Positions 8,129 through 16,752 of a DNA stretch of 64,000 nt are shown piece after piece (the stretch's first letter is position 1; each line of letters starts with the position of its first letter). This DNA is from Pelosinus fermentans JBW45. GTDB lineage: Bacteria; Bacillota; Negativicutes; DSM-13327. The position numbers and the translations under genes are program-made. The notes beneath the pieces are model-generated. The model saw nothing but the letters and a program-made list of their open reading frames with translations, had not been told where the DNA came from and did no database searches. The stretch covers positions 4,757,001 through 4,821,000 of the forward strand of contig NZ_CP010978.1 in NCBI RefSeq assembly GCF_000271665.2, in the 5' to 3' direction.

Positions 8129-9229
8129 ATGACACAATTAAAACAGCGACCATCCATTGAATACGATGCTGTCATCCAAAAGAATCATGTTTTTTTACTT
8201 TTGCTGACAGGCCTCGGTATACTTGCTTTACTCTCTATGTTACTGGCAGTTGGTTTGGGCACGGTAAAAATCCCTCCTGACATCGCCTATAAGATTATTG
8301 CTTACAAACTGTTTCATTTAAATATCGATAACGTGATGAGCCAGGTGTCCCCTGCTCATATGGATATCATATGGCAAATCCGTTTGCCTCGTGTTATTCT
8401 GTCTGCTGTTGTAGGCGCAGGCCTTGCTATGTGCGGTACTGTCATGCAGGCTTCTGTGCAAAATCCTCTAGCAGAACCCTATATTCTTGGTATATCCGCC
8501 GGAGCTTCCCTCGGTGCAACTTTCTCCATCCTTATCGGCAGCGCCTCTGGATTATTCTTTGATCTTGGTACTGCCGTTTGGGCATTTGTCGGGGCATTGG
8601 GAGCGTCCTTCTTTGTTCTGGTCTTATCGGGTATCGGGGGTAGAATGTCAACTGTGAAAATGGTTCTATCCGGTTCTATTGCCAGTGCTTTATTCATAGC
8701 CCTCTCAAATTTACTGGTATATATCTCCAATGATGCAGAAGGCATTCGCAGCGTCACCTTCTGGAATATGGGATCATTAGCCGCAGCTAAATGGGATAAT
8801 CTAATGTTACCCGTTGTTGGAGTTACCCTGTGTTGTCTATTCTTTCTATTTCAATCCCGCACCCTCAATACCTTACTCTTAGGAGAGGAGGCTGCTATCA
8901 CCTTAGGCATCAATCTGACGAAAATACGTCGTATATATATGATTATTACGGCCCTCATTACAGGACTGATCGTTTCTGTCTGCGGTATTTTTGGGTTTGT
9001 GGGACTGGTAATTCCCCATGTGGTGCGTGGTCTAGTCGGGTCAGATCACAGACGTTTAATGCCAGGTACTATCCTAATCGGAGCTATTTTCTTAACATGG
9101 GCTGATGTATTGGCACGCATCATTTTGAAAAGTGGTGAATTGCCCATCGGTATCATCACGGCCGTAGTGGGAGCACCCTTTTTCATGTATATTCTGTTTA
9201 AGCAGTCCTTTGATTTTGGAAATAAGTAA
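8129..9229 (+). CDS. FecCD-family ABC permease (iron chelate/cobalamin type)
   Basis: Inner-membrane permease of the BtuC/FecCD/FhuB family, 366 residues, about ten TM segments. Family landmarks are IWQIRLPRVILSAVVGAGLA near residue 85, QNPLAEPYILGISAGASLGA near 112, the LLGEEAAITLGIN coupling segment near 250 and GFVGLVIPHVVRGLVG near 287. It moves the ligand delivered by the lipoprotein at 10031 using the ATPase at 9241. TAGGAG lies 12 nt upstream of the ATG. The stop is 11 nt before the ATPase start, so they are co-transcribed. Sequence alone does not separate siderophore from corrinoid; the Fur box favours iron. Confidence 0.9.
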   Translation: MTQLKQRPSIEYDAVIQKNHVFLLLLTGLGILALLSMLLAVGLGTVKIPPDIAYKIIAYKLFHLNIDNVMSQVSPAHMDIIWQIRLPRVILSAVVGAGLAMCGTVMQASVQNPLAEPYILGISAGASLGATFSILIGSASGLFFDLGTAVWAFVGALGASFFVLVLSGIGGRMSTVKMVLSGSIASALFIALSNLLVYISNDAEGIRSVTFWNMGSLAAAKWDNLMLPVVGVTLCCLFFLFQSRTLNTLLLGEEAAITLGINLTKIRRIYMIITALITGLIVSVCGIFGFVGLVIPHVVRGLVGSDHRRLMPGTILIGAIFLTWADVLARIILKSGELPIGIITAVVGAPFFMYILFKQSFDFGNK

Positions 9230-9240
9230 GGAGGTTCGGA

Positions 9241-10017
9241 ATGGATCTGGAATTAAAAAATATTAATGTAAAGTTTGGCGATAAAAACATTATTCAAGAT
9301 ATTTCCTTGGCGGTTGCCAAAGGAGAATTTGTAGGCATCATTGGCCCCAATGGCAGTGGAAAGTCCACATTATTGCGCACCATCTATCGAATCATTCAGC
9401 CCAATAGCGGCATGATTCTGTTAGACGGACAGAATCTAAAAGATGTTAAATTATCCGAATCCGCTAAAAAAATGGGGGTCGTAGGACAATTCAATAGCAT
9501 TAACTTTGATTTTACAGTGCTAGACATGGTTATGATGGGGCGTACACCTCATAAAAGCTTATTAGGCTCAGATACCCCTGCCGATTATGCAATTGCTATG
9601 GAGTCCATCCGAAAAGTAGGTATGGAGAAACACGCTAATCGTAGTTTTTCCACCTTATCTGGGGGTGAAAAGCAGCGAATTATATTAGCGCGCGCTTTGA
9701 CCCAGCAGCCTCAATTATTAATTTTAGATGAACCGACAAATCATTTGGACATTAAATATCAGCTCCAGATTCTTTCAATTGTAAAGTCACTTGGTATTGG
9801 TGTACTTGCGGCGCTGCATGACCTAAGTCTGGCAGCAATGTACTGCCATAAATTATATGTATTAAAAGAAGGCACTGTAATCACAAGTGGCGTACCGAAT
9901 GAAATTCTAACTCCCCAACTGGTCCGAGATGTATATGAAATTGAATGCGATATTCAAAAGAATCCAGCTACAGGCTATCTTTCTATTACGTATTACCCCA
10001 CTTGTCGCCATGCTTAA
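9241..10017 (+). CDS. ABC transporter ATPase (FecE/FhuC/BtuD type)
   Basis: Cytoplasmic ATPase of the chelate importer, 258 residues. Walker A GPNGSGKST is at 35-43, the Q-loop at VGQFNS, the ABC signature LSGGEKQRI near 140, Walker B LLILDEPTNHLD near 160 and the switch His in LAALHDLSLA near 195. It starts 11 nt after the permease with GGAGG before the ATG, and is followed 13 nt later by the binding-protein gene. Confidence 0.93.
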   Translation: MDLELKNINVKFGDKNIIQDISLAVAKGEFVGIIGPNGSGKSTLLRTIYRIIQPNSGMILLDGQNLKDVKLSESAKKMGVVGQFNSINFDFTVLDMVMMGRTPHKSLLGSDTPADYAIAMESIRKVGMEKHANRSFSTLSGGEKQRIILARALTQQPQLLILDEPTNHLDIKYQLQILSIVKSLGIGVLAALHDLSLAAMYCHKLYVLKEGTVITSGVPNEILTPQLVRDVYEIECDIQKNPATGYLSITYYPTCRHA

Positions 10018-10030
10018 GAGGAGATGTATA

Positions 10031-11074
10031 ATGAAAAAAACGAGACTGAGCCCGATTATCCTTATCCTATGCTTTATGGGCATCCTGTCACTAGCAGGCT
10101 GTGGTCAATCCAATCCTGCTGCTATACCAAAAGCTGCCTCAACCCCTTCCCAAAGCAATGATGCAAAGTATCCCGTTACCATCTCTAATTACGACAGTTA
10201 TGAAAACCCAATTTCCTATACCTATAAAAAGGCTCCTGAAAGAGTGGCCATTATTCACCCAGGCGCAACGGAACTGCTGTTAGAATTGGGCCTTGAAGAC
10301 CGTATTTTATCCACCATCGCCCCCTATGGTGCTCCTTTAGACCGGATAGCCGAGAAATATGCCAAGCTTGCCATCATGAGGGCCAAATATCTTCCTTCCC
10401 AAGAAGAATTACTGGAAATGCAGCCCGATATGATCATTGGCTGGGCTCATAATTTCCGTTCCAGCGAACTGGGAGATGTAAAGTCCTGGCAGGAACGCGG
10501 CATTGGAACCTTTGTAATGCAAAGTACACTAACCAAAAGCGAACCCACTCTCGATAATGTCGTCTATGCCTTTATTGCTGATATGGGCACCATCTTCGGC
10601 ATTCCGGAAAAAACGACTCCTTATATCCAAAACCTCAAAGACCGCGTTGGCAAAATCCAAGCAGCGACCAAAGACATTCCTCAGAAAAAAACAGTGATTG
10701 TACTGCAAGATCATTTCAATGGCACCTTTTCGGTCTATGACAGCCATTATTTAATTAGCAACATGATCGATCTCGCTGGTGGCAAGAACCTTTGCCAAGA
10801 CATCACCTCCTTTGTCGGTGCCGAAAAAGTACTGGCCTTTGACCCGGATTTCATTATCTATGTATCCCATGATAAAAATGAAGGTGCAAAGGATCTTACT
10901 GATGAAGAAGCATTAAAAGCGTTACATGAAGTCTCAGCATTACAAAGTATGAGAGCAATTCAGAAAGGCAGCATTATTAACCTTCCTTTCTTCACTGTTA
11001 ACAACGGTGGAATCCGTACAGTTGACGCAATCGAGAAAATTTCTCATGCACTCTATCCTGAACAATATCAATAA
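10031..11074 (+). CDS. Substrate-binding lipoprotein of the chelate importer
   Basis: Secreted lipoprotein, 347 residues, of the FepB/BtuF (TroA-like helical backbone) class. The N-terminus MKKTRL plus a hydrophobic core ends in the lipobox LSLAGC, so it is anchored to a membrane after cleavage. The PBP fold includes the ERVAIIHPGATELLLELGLEDRI segment near 70 and VLAFDPDFIIYVS near 260. The start is ATG 10031-10033 behind AAGAGGAG; longer starts inside the ATPase gene would bury the signal peptide. It presents the ligand to the permease at 8129. Confidence 0.9.
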   Translation: MKKTRLSPIILILCFMGILSLAGCGQSNPAAIPKAASTPSQSNDAKYPVTISNYDSYENPISYTYKKAPERVAIIHPGATELLLELGLEDRILSTIAPYGAPLDRIAEKYAKLAIMRAKYLPSQEELLEMQPDMIIGWAHNFRSSELGDVKSWQERGIGTFVMQSTLTKSEPTLDNVVYAFIADMGTIFGIPEKTTPYIQNLKDRVGKIQAATKDIPQKKTVIVLQDHFNGTFSVYDSHYLISNMIDLAGGKNLCQDITSFVGAEKVLAFDPDFIIYVSHDKNEGAKDLTDEEALKALHEVSALQSMRAIQKGSIINLPFFTVNNGGIRTVDAIEKISHALYPEQYQ

Positions 11075-11113
11075 AAAAACGTTATGTGTACTTTAAAACA
11101 TAGAAAGTAAACC

Positions 11114-11196
11114 GAACCGCAGAGACGCAGAGAACACAGAGAAAAGACAGATAGGGTTAAAAATTCCCCTCAGCGTCCTCTGCGTCTCTGCGGTTA
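11114..11196. repeat. Dispersed repeat copy 2 forming a perfect hairpin
   Basis: AACCGCAGAGACGCAGAG (11115-11132) is perfectly complementary to 11178-11195, with the AACACAGAGA tail of the repeat in the loop. It is the CAGAG variant of the dispersed repeat and lies between the importer operon and the TetR promoter, where it may act as a transcription barrier. Confidence 0.85.
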
Positions 11197-11246
11197 AATC
11201 GTTCTATTTGCTCTGTTTGCCATTGCGAACAGAGTGAAGCAATCTC

Positions 11247-11296
11247 TTGACAAAATTTTCTTTTTTATTTAAAATGTTAACTGATCGTAGTCAGTT
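11247..11296 (+). promoter_or_regulatory. TetR gene promoter with overlapping operator O3
   Basis: TTGACA (11247-11252), a 17-nt spacer and TAAAAT (11270-11275). Immediately downstream the palindrome AACTGATCGTAGTCAGTT (11279-11296) resembles O1/O2 (ACTG...CAGT arms), which suggests autoregulation. Confidence 0.75.
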
Positions 11297-11318
11297 TCAT
11301 GGAAGAGGGGTGTTCTTT

Positions 11319-11981
11319 ATGATTAGAGTTACGAAAGATCCTGAAATACGTCAGGCTGAGCTGATGGATGCAGCGCAAGAACTATTTATTTTGCTGGGAT
11401 ATCAGCAAACTACAGTAAGTACGATTGTGAAAAAGGTGGGCGTAGCCCAAGGAACATTCTATTATTATTTTGCTTCTAAAGAAGCGATCTTAGAAGCGAT
11501 ATTTGCCCGCCATGTGACAACTATGCTGCTGGAAGTTCAGACCTTTTATTCCGACAAAAATACGGTATTAGAGAAATTACAACTATTTTTTAACCTTTTC
11601 TATAAATTATGCTACTGTGATGAACCAGGCCTAATCGGCAAGATTTTATATAAAGAGAAACAGGGTTTGTTAATTAATAAACTTTGGCGGCAAATGCTGT
11701 TCACTACGCAGCCAATCTTTAAAGGAATCCTAGAGCAAGGCAACAAAGAAGGGCTAACAAATGTCATACATATGGATGAAACATTTTCTTTTTTTGCTGG
11801 CATTATGGCTGCCTTACTGGAAGCAAGCTCGCCTTTAGAGTTTGATCGTGAAGTAGATCCTATCATCGTAGCGAATAAATTAGAAATTGCCGGAAAATTA
11901 ATTGAAAATTTATTAGGAGCACCTGTCGGCAGCATTCACTTAGACCCATTGGATAGTAAACACTGTCTACAGCAGCTGTAA
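11319..11981 (+). CDS. TetR-family regulator of the uptake/efflux locus
   Basis: Cytoplasmic one-component repressor, 220 residues. The N-terminal HTH (about 12-58) shows the family pattern: AAQELFILLGYQQTTVSTIVKKVGVAQGTFYYYFASKEAILEAIF. The C-terminal helical domain presumably binds the inducer. The start is ATG 11319-11321 behind GAGGGG; a longer start would place the operator inside the coding region. Palindromes in its own promoter and upstream of the receptor and the MFS exporter support a local regulon. The ligand is not deducible. Confidence 0.9.
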   Translation: MIRVTKDPEIRQAELMDAAQELFILLGYQQTTVSTIVKKVGVAQGTFYYYFASKEAILEAIFARHVTTMLLEVQTFYSDKNTVLEKLQLFFNLFYKLCYCDEPGLIGKILYKEKQGLLINKLWRQMLFTTQPIFKGILEQGNKEGLTNVIHMDETFSFFAGIMAALLEASSPLEFDREVDPIIVANKLEIAGKLIENLLGAPVGSIHLDPLDSKHCLQQL

Positions 11982-12016
11982 TATGGTGCTGCATCTTTTA
12001 CATGGTCAACAAATAG

Positions 12017-12063
12017 AAAGTCCCTGCTATATTCCATAAACAGAATATAGCAGGGACTTTTAT
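12017..12063. terminator. Bidirectional terminator between tetR and the carrier
   Basis: AAAGTCCCTGCTATATTC pairs perfectly with GAATATAGCAGGGACTTT around CATAAACA, with T-rich exits on both strands between converging genes. Confidence 0.9.
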
Positions 12064-12076
12064 TATGAATACTGTC

Positions 12077-13375
12077 TTATATCATAACGGAGATTATGAT
12101 ACTTACAATTGCAGCAGCTCCAAGACACATCGGAACTGCTTTGAACAACAAATTGGAAAATAAGCTGTTACGATCCTCTTCATTGGTGCATGAGCCTAAT
12201 AACAGGCTGCCGCCGGAAGAGAAGGGAGAAATCGCAGTCGCTTGAGCACCAATAACAACACTAATGAACAGAACCATTGGGTTAATGCCCGTTGCAGCTA
12301 CAATAGAAGGAATAATGGGAAATAAAGCTGGAGTAACCACTCCTAGTGTACTACTAAAAAATGACATAATTCCACCAACAATGCTTAGTGCAATAGGCAC
12401 CAGGAAAGCAGGCATATTACCTCCAATCCATTTTGCAAGAAGTTGAATAGTTCCGGCTTTGATCGCCACTGAAATCAGCATTCCAACACCACAAATCATA
12501 ATCAGAGTACTCCATGGAACCTTAGCAACAACCTTTTTCTCATCAGCAAGCTTAAGCATAAGTGCCACTACAGAAAACACGATGGAAATAAGTCCAATGT
12601 CAATTTTAGAATTAATAAAGGTAATCGTCTTGTTAAGAGGAAGGATTATATGCAGAACAGGAGCAGCCAGTACAATAGCCATCATCAAAATAATAAGATA
12701 TAAGGTTGTCTTTTGCTTCTGATCAAAAGGCTCTGGTTTTTCAATATTCAAGTTTCTACTAAGTGTCTTTTTCGTATTGGTGAATATTAGTAGTCCGGAA
12801 ATAACCAGAATGGGAATAATCATAGTGCTTATAAATATGGCAGTTGTATAGCCAAAAGCTATTTCAGCAGGATAACCGGCAGATTCAATTAAGCTTTTAA
12901 AGATAATGCCGCTTTGACTGGTCATGAAGTTAGCCCCTGCCAGTGCACCATAGTTTGCGGCCACCGCGCCGATCATTTTGCTCATGCCGGTCTTTTCACA
13001 CAGCAGAAGTGTAATGGGGGCCATGAAAGCCAAGACTGTAAAAAAGCCTGCACCTAAGCTAGCAATCAGTACTGCTGCAAAGAAAATAACAAATGGAAGT
13101 ATCCGTGGAACTTTGCGACAACTATACAATAGATACGTAGCTAGTTTCTCCAATGTGCCATTTACAAGAGCAAAGTTATAGAAAAGAGAAACTGCAAAAA
13201 TAACAAAGAAGATGCTCATTGGCCACATACTTATGACTTCACTGGTCTTTAGGTTTAAAAAGAAGCACCCGATAATGTACGCAAAGGAAATAGCAAAAAA
13301 TCCGGTATTAATCTTAGTCTTATAACCTAGGGCAATCGAAATTGCAATTGCAAGCACTACAATAAAGCTAATCAT
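12077..13375 (-). CDS. Dicarboxylate-type carrier (ion transporter superfamily, MatC-like)
   Basis: Inner-membrane secondary carrier, 432 residues, 11-12 TM segments, of the ArsB/NhaD (ion transporter) superfamily and closest in feel to MatC/C4-dicarboxylate carriers. Two related halves each carry a re-entrant-type loop (GANFMTSQSGIIFKS in the first half, QATAISPFSSGGSLLLG in the second). It is the last gene of the citrate-lyase operon, 20 nt after the DUF6282-like gene, so it probably imports the substrate handled by the hydratase and lyase (citrate, aconitate, citramalate or mesaconate). The substrate is inference. Confidence 0.75.
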   Translation of the reverse strand: MISFIVVLAIAISIALGYKTKINTGFFAISFAYIIGCFFLNLKTSEVISMWPMSIFFVIFAVSLFYNFALVNGTLEKLATYLLYSCRKVPRILPFVIFFAAVLIASLGAGFFTVLAFMAPITLLLCEKTGMSKMIGAVAANYGALAGANFMTSQSGIIFKSLIESAGYPAEIAFGYTTAIFISTMIIPILVISGLLIFTNTKKTLSRNLNIEKPEPFDQKQKTTLYLIILMMAIVLAAPVLHIILPLNKTITFINSKIDIGLISIVFSVVALMLKLADEKKVVAKVPWSTLIMICGVGMLISVAIKAGTIQLLAKWIGGNMPAFLVPIALSIVGGIMSFFSSTLGVVTPALFPIIPSIVAATGINPMVLFISVVIGAQATAISPFSSGGSLLLGSCTNEEDRNSLFSNLLFKAVPMCLGAAAIVSIIISVMI

Positions 13376-13395
13376 ATTTTTCCTCCTTGTATAAA

Positions 13396-14253
13396 CTATT
13401 CATTTAATCCAAGTAGCATCGATGGGATTTTCTTGGTCATTACGTCAAGCTGTTCTTTGGTAATGCCATTGTCAGCCAGATACTGCATGTATTCTTCCAA
13501 TGCCAGCTCCCAGTTAGGATTCTCAACCTGTCCACCATCTGTGTCAACCATTACGTTCTTATAACCGACTTCCTTTATGATCAGTAGATTATCTTCAAGA
13601 TTGCTCTTGTAAAGACCACCACCCATAGGCTGAGCGTAACATCTTTCCAAATATACATCATAGTCCTTTACAATTCTTATCTGATCTTCATGGGACATTC
13701 CTACAACCCAAAATTCCGGATGAGTAATAACAATTTTATTTAAGCCCATACTTTTCGCCTGATCAACCACAGGAAAAATTTCTTCTGGAGATAAATGCCC
13801 TGTTCCAAGAACAGCATCATATTCCTTAATCATTTTAAAGATTTCCTTAAGGGGTTCCTTTACTTTTCCATTGTCTAAGCATTCAATACCGCCAGTCTTT
13901 CCGTTTTTCCGCAATTGATTAGCAGCATGGGTTGTTGGCAGCCAGACTACTTTAGCACCCATTTTCAGACCAGTTTCTACTGCGATGGGATTCAGACCGC
14001 CAATGGCATGATTTAAAGTTATGCTGCCAAACATCGTAAAGTTGTTACTTCCTTTATGGACAATTTTATTATGCTCATTTACCAGAAATGCTCGATTCAT
14101 GGTTGTACCATGGTGAGATTTAATTACAATTGCCCGAGCACCGACCCTGATTCCAGCCTCCATCATTTGAAAATCGTTGTAGGCCCTTTCTCGGATATCT
14201 GGCAATGAATGAACATGCATATCAATGACGCCTTTTAGTGAAACTTTTTCCAT
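13396..14253 (-). CDS. DUF6282-like metal-dependent hydrolase-fold protein
   Basis: Cytoplasmic protein of 285 residues with amidohydrolase/PHP-like landmarks: GVIDMHVHSLPD at 9-20 (HxH metal ligands), IVIKSHHG near 44, ITHPEFWVVG near 175 and a late MVDTDGG Asp motif. This matches what I recall of DUF6282 proteins, whose reaction is unknown. It lies inside the citD-E-F-hydratase-carrier operon, so it may hydrolyse an ester, lactone or imide related to the tricarboxylate substrate. No usual citrate-fermentation role is known. Confidence 0.65.
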   Translation of the reverse strand: MEKVSLKGVIDMHVHSLPDIRERAYNDFQMMEAGIRVGARAIVIKSHHGTTMNRAFLVNEHNKIVHKGSNNFTMFGSITLNHAIGGLNPIAVETGLKMGAKVVWLPTTHAANQLRKNGKTGGIECLDNGKVKEPLKEIFKMIKEYDAVLGTGHLSPEEIFPVVDQAKSMGLNKIVITHPEFWVVGMSHEDQIRIVKDYDVYLERCYAQPMGGGLYKSNLEDNLLIIKEVGYKNVMVDTDGGQVENPNWELALEEYMQYLADNGITKEQLDVMTKKIPSMLLGLNE

Positions 14254-14331
14254 AATATCTCTACCTCTCCTTTCATTCTTTTCATTTTGTGACCAATTTT
14301 TCTAGAATACCGTCCCAACTAATATTAATTT

Positions 14332-16677
14332 TTAACCTTTGTTAGATTTCACATAATAATTGATCAAAGAACCCGCCAAGATAATATCTCGGTCATTCCT
14401 TGACAAATTCTCAAGCTTTAAATCGATAGCATTTTTACCATGAGAATTTATAATGAAAGCTTGAATTTTATCTGCACCATTTTCAATTGCCTTACGAATT
14501 TCTGGGATGTATAGGAAATCATCCACGGAAAGCTTCCCTTTGTCATCCTCATCAATTGTAAAAGGAATCATGCCCCAATTCATCAAATTGCTGCGATATC
14601 GTTTGGTAGCATATTCAATAGCAATATTTGCATCCCCCCCTAAAACTCTTTGGCAAGAAGCTGCCTGTTCTCGTGCTGAGCCATCACCAGGTTTGATGGC
14701 AAAGATAATACTGCCAAGCCCTGTATTTATGATCAAGTTTTGCAGTTGTTCTGCTGTTTGTCCATCTTCTAGATTTGCTAAAAAAAGCTCTTCAATTTCT
14801 TCGAACCCTTGCCCTTGCTCTAATAAAGCTTGGCGTTTTTGCTCCATTTTTTGAATTGCTTTCGCTCTGCCGACATATTGAGGATCTCTGCGAGATAAAG
14901 TAAACTCAGCCAGTTTTAAGGGGTTTGAACGATAAGATGAAGTTTCACCTGAAGGTATGAGCTCATCCGTTGTCGTAACAGGATCTAAAAGCACAGCCGA
15001 AATTTTAAGTAACAGGTTCTCTGGCAATGACCGTATCTTTGGCCACGGAATAATATTAGGTCCAAAAACTAGGTCTTCTTCCGGATGAGGCTTCCCAAAC
15101 CCTTGGTATATTCGATTCCTATAGATCTCCTGATTGAATGTATATGGTAATACCACGGAGGAAAAGTCAACTTCAGTTGCCGCTGTTAGGATGCCGCCAT
15201 GTAAAGCAGTCGCTGCAATGGAACGGGCATCCATCAATGCCACTGAGGCTAATTGACCATTATCTGGTTTAGAGCCTTCACGGTTCAGGAAATTTCGAGT
15301 AGTATGACGAATACTAAGGGCATGATTAGCAGGGACATCGCCAGCACCAAAACAAGGACCACAGAATGCCGATCGTATGCTAGCGCCTGCAATCGTCAAT
15401 TTTTCAATAGAACGGTTATTCATAAGTTCAAGAAATACAGGTTGGCTGGAAGGATATACACTTAAGGAAAACTCGCCCAGAGATTTTTTCCCAAGGATCT
15501 GCGCCATCGCCACAATATTTTCATAAGTACCGCCAGCACAGCCAGCAACAACAGCTTGCTCTACTTTTAGCCGGGCATTAACGATCTTATCTGTTAATTG
15601 AAATGTAACATTGGGATTGTCAATCAACTTGCGGCCTTCGGCTTCCACTTGGTGCAGAATGTCAGCCATATTTTGGTTTAGCTCAGAAATGGTCCAGGCA
15701 TTGCTGGGATGAAAAGGCAACGCAATCATCGGTTCAACACGACTTAAATCTACTTTTACTAATCCATCATAGTAACTCACTTCCTGAGGATCTAACTTCC
15801 GATAAGCGTCAGAACGACCATGAATCTTGTAATATTCTTCTACCTGTTCATCAGTACGCCAAATGGAAGATAGACAAGTGGTCTCTGTAGTCATAACATC
15901 AATGCCATTGCGATAATCCACAGTAAGGTTAGTGATGCCAGGCCCAACAAACTCCATGACCTTGTTTTTGACCATGCCATTTTTAAACACTGCCTTGATG
16001 ATAGCAAGAGCAACATCTTGAGGTCCAACACCTGGTGCCGGGCAGCCTTCAAGATATACCGCAATCACTTCTGGGTAACGAATATCATAGGTACGCTCAA
16101 GAAGTTGTTTAGCGATTTCCCCGCCGCCTTCACCGATAGCCATAGTTCCTAAGGCTCCATAACGGGTATGACTGTCGGAACCGAGAATCATCTTGCCACA
16201 ACCAGCCATCATCTCACGCATGTACTGATGAATGACCGCTTGATGCGTAGGAACAAAGATTCCTCCATATTTGCGAGCGGCTGAAAAGCCAAAAACATGA
16301 TCATCTTCATTAATGGTACCGCCAACAGCACACAGGCTATTATGACAATTTGTCAGTACATAAGGCAAAGAAAATTCTTTCAAACCGCTGGCAATAGCGG
16401 TCTGAATAATTCCCACATACGTAATATCATGAGAAGCTAACGCATCAAAACGCAGCTTCAAATTGCGTTTGTCCGCTGTCATATTGTGCTCAGTAAGAAT
16501 TTGATATGCAATGGTACCTGTGCGAGCACGCTCTTGCTCTATATTAGACTCCAACAATGGAGCAAGTCCCTCATAAGCCAACCGATTATTAATCTCTACT
16601 AAGCTAAGCTTATCAGCATCTTTTATAACGACCTGCCCCTTTAAAAGATAGATAGCTTGATCCAATACTTCAACCAT
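14332..16677 (-). CDS. Aconitase-family hydratase, YbhJ-like
   Basis: Fe-S hydro-lyase of the aconitase superfamily, 781 residues, resembling E. coli YbhJ, whose substrate is not established. The catalytic half shows NCHNSLCAVGG near 108, GSDSHTRYGALGTMAIGEGGGE near 165, the cluster-ligand region CAGGTYENI near 380 and FCGPCFGAGDVPANHALSIRHTTRNF near 438; the C-terminal swivel domain carries GDGSAREQAASC near 655. In this operon it could interconvert aconitate/citrate or mesaconate/citramalate ahead of the lyase. AGAGGAG precedes the ATG. The gap to citF is 75 nt. Confidence 0.8.
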   Translation of the reverse strand: MVEVLDQAIYLLKGQVVIKDADKLSLVEINNRLAYEGLAPLLESNIEQERARTGTIAYQILTEHNMTADKRNLKLRFDALASHDITYVGIIQTAIASGLKEFSLPYVLTNCHNSLCAVGGTINEDDHVFGFSAARKYGGIFVPTHQAVIHQYMREMMAGCGKMILGSDSHTRYGALGTMAIGEGGGEIAKQLLERTYDIRYPEVIAVYLEGCPAPGVGPQDVALAIIKAVFKNGMVKNKVMEFVGPGITNLTVDYRNGIDVMTTETTCLSSIWRTDEQVEEYYKIHGRSDAYRKLDPQEVSYYDGLVKVDLSRVEPMIALPFHPSNAWTISELNQNMADILHQVEAEGRKLIDNPNVTFQLTDKIVNARLKVEQAVVAGCAGGTYENIVAMAQILGKKSLGEFSLSVYPSSQPVFLELMNNRSIEKLTIAGASIRSAFCGPCFGAGDVPANHALSIRHTTRNFLNREGSKPDNGQLASVALMDARSIAATALHGGILTAATEVDFSSVVLPYTFNQEIYRNRIYQGFGKPHPEEDLVFGPNIIPWPKIRSLPENLLLKISAVLLDPVTTTDELIPSGETSSYRSNPLKLAEFTLSRRDPQYVGRAKAIQKMEQKRQALLEQGQGFEEIEELFLANLEDGQTAEQLQNLIINTGLGSIIFAIKPGDGSAREQAASCQRVLGGDANIAIEYATKRYRSNLMNWGMIPFTIDEDDKGKLSVDDFLYIPEIRKAIENGADKIQAFIINSHGKNAIDLKLENLSRNDRDIILAGSLINYYVKSNKG

Positions 16678-16752
16678 AGTAACTCCTCTTTCTCTTCATC
16701 GTTATTAGTTCATAAAAAATTAAATTACTTTCTAATATTTCTCTCACTTTAG

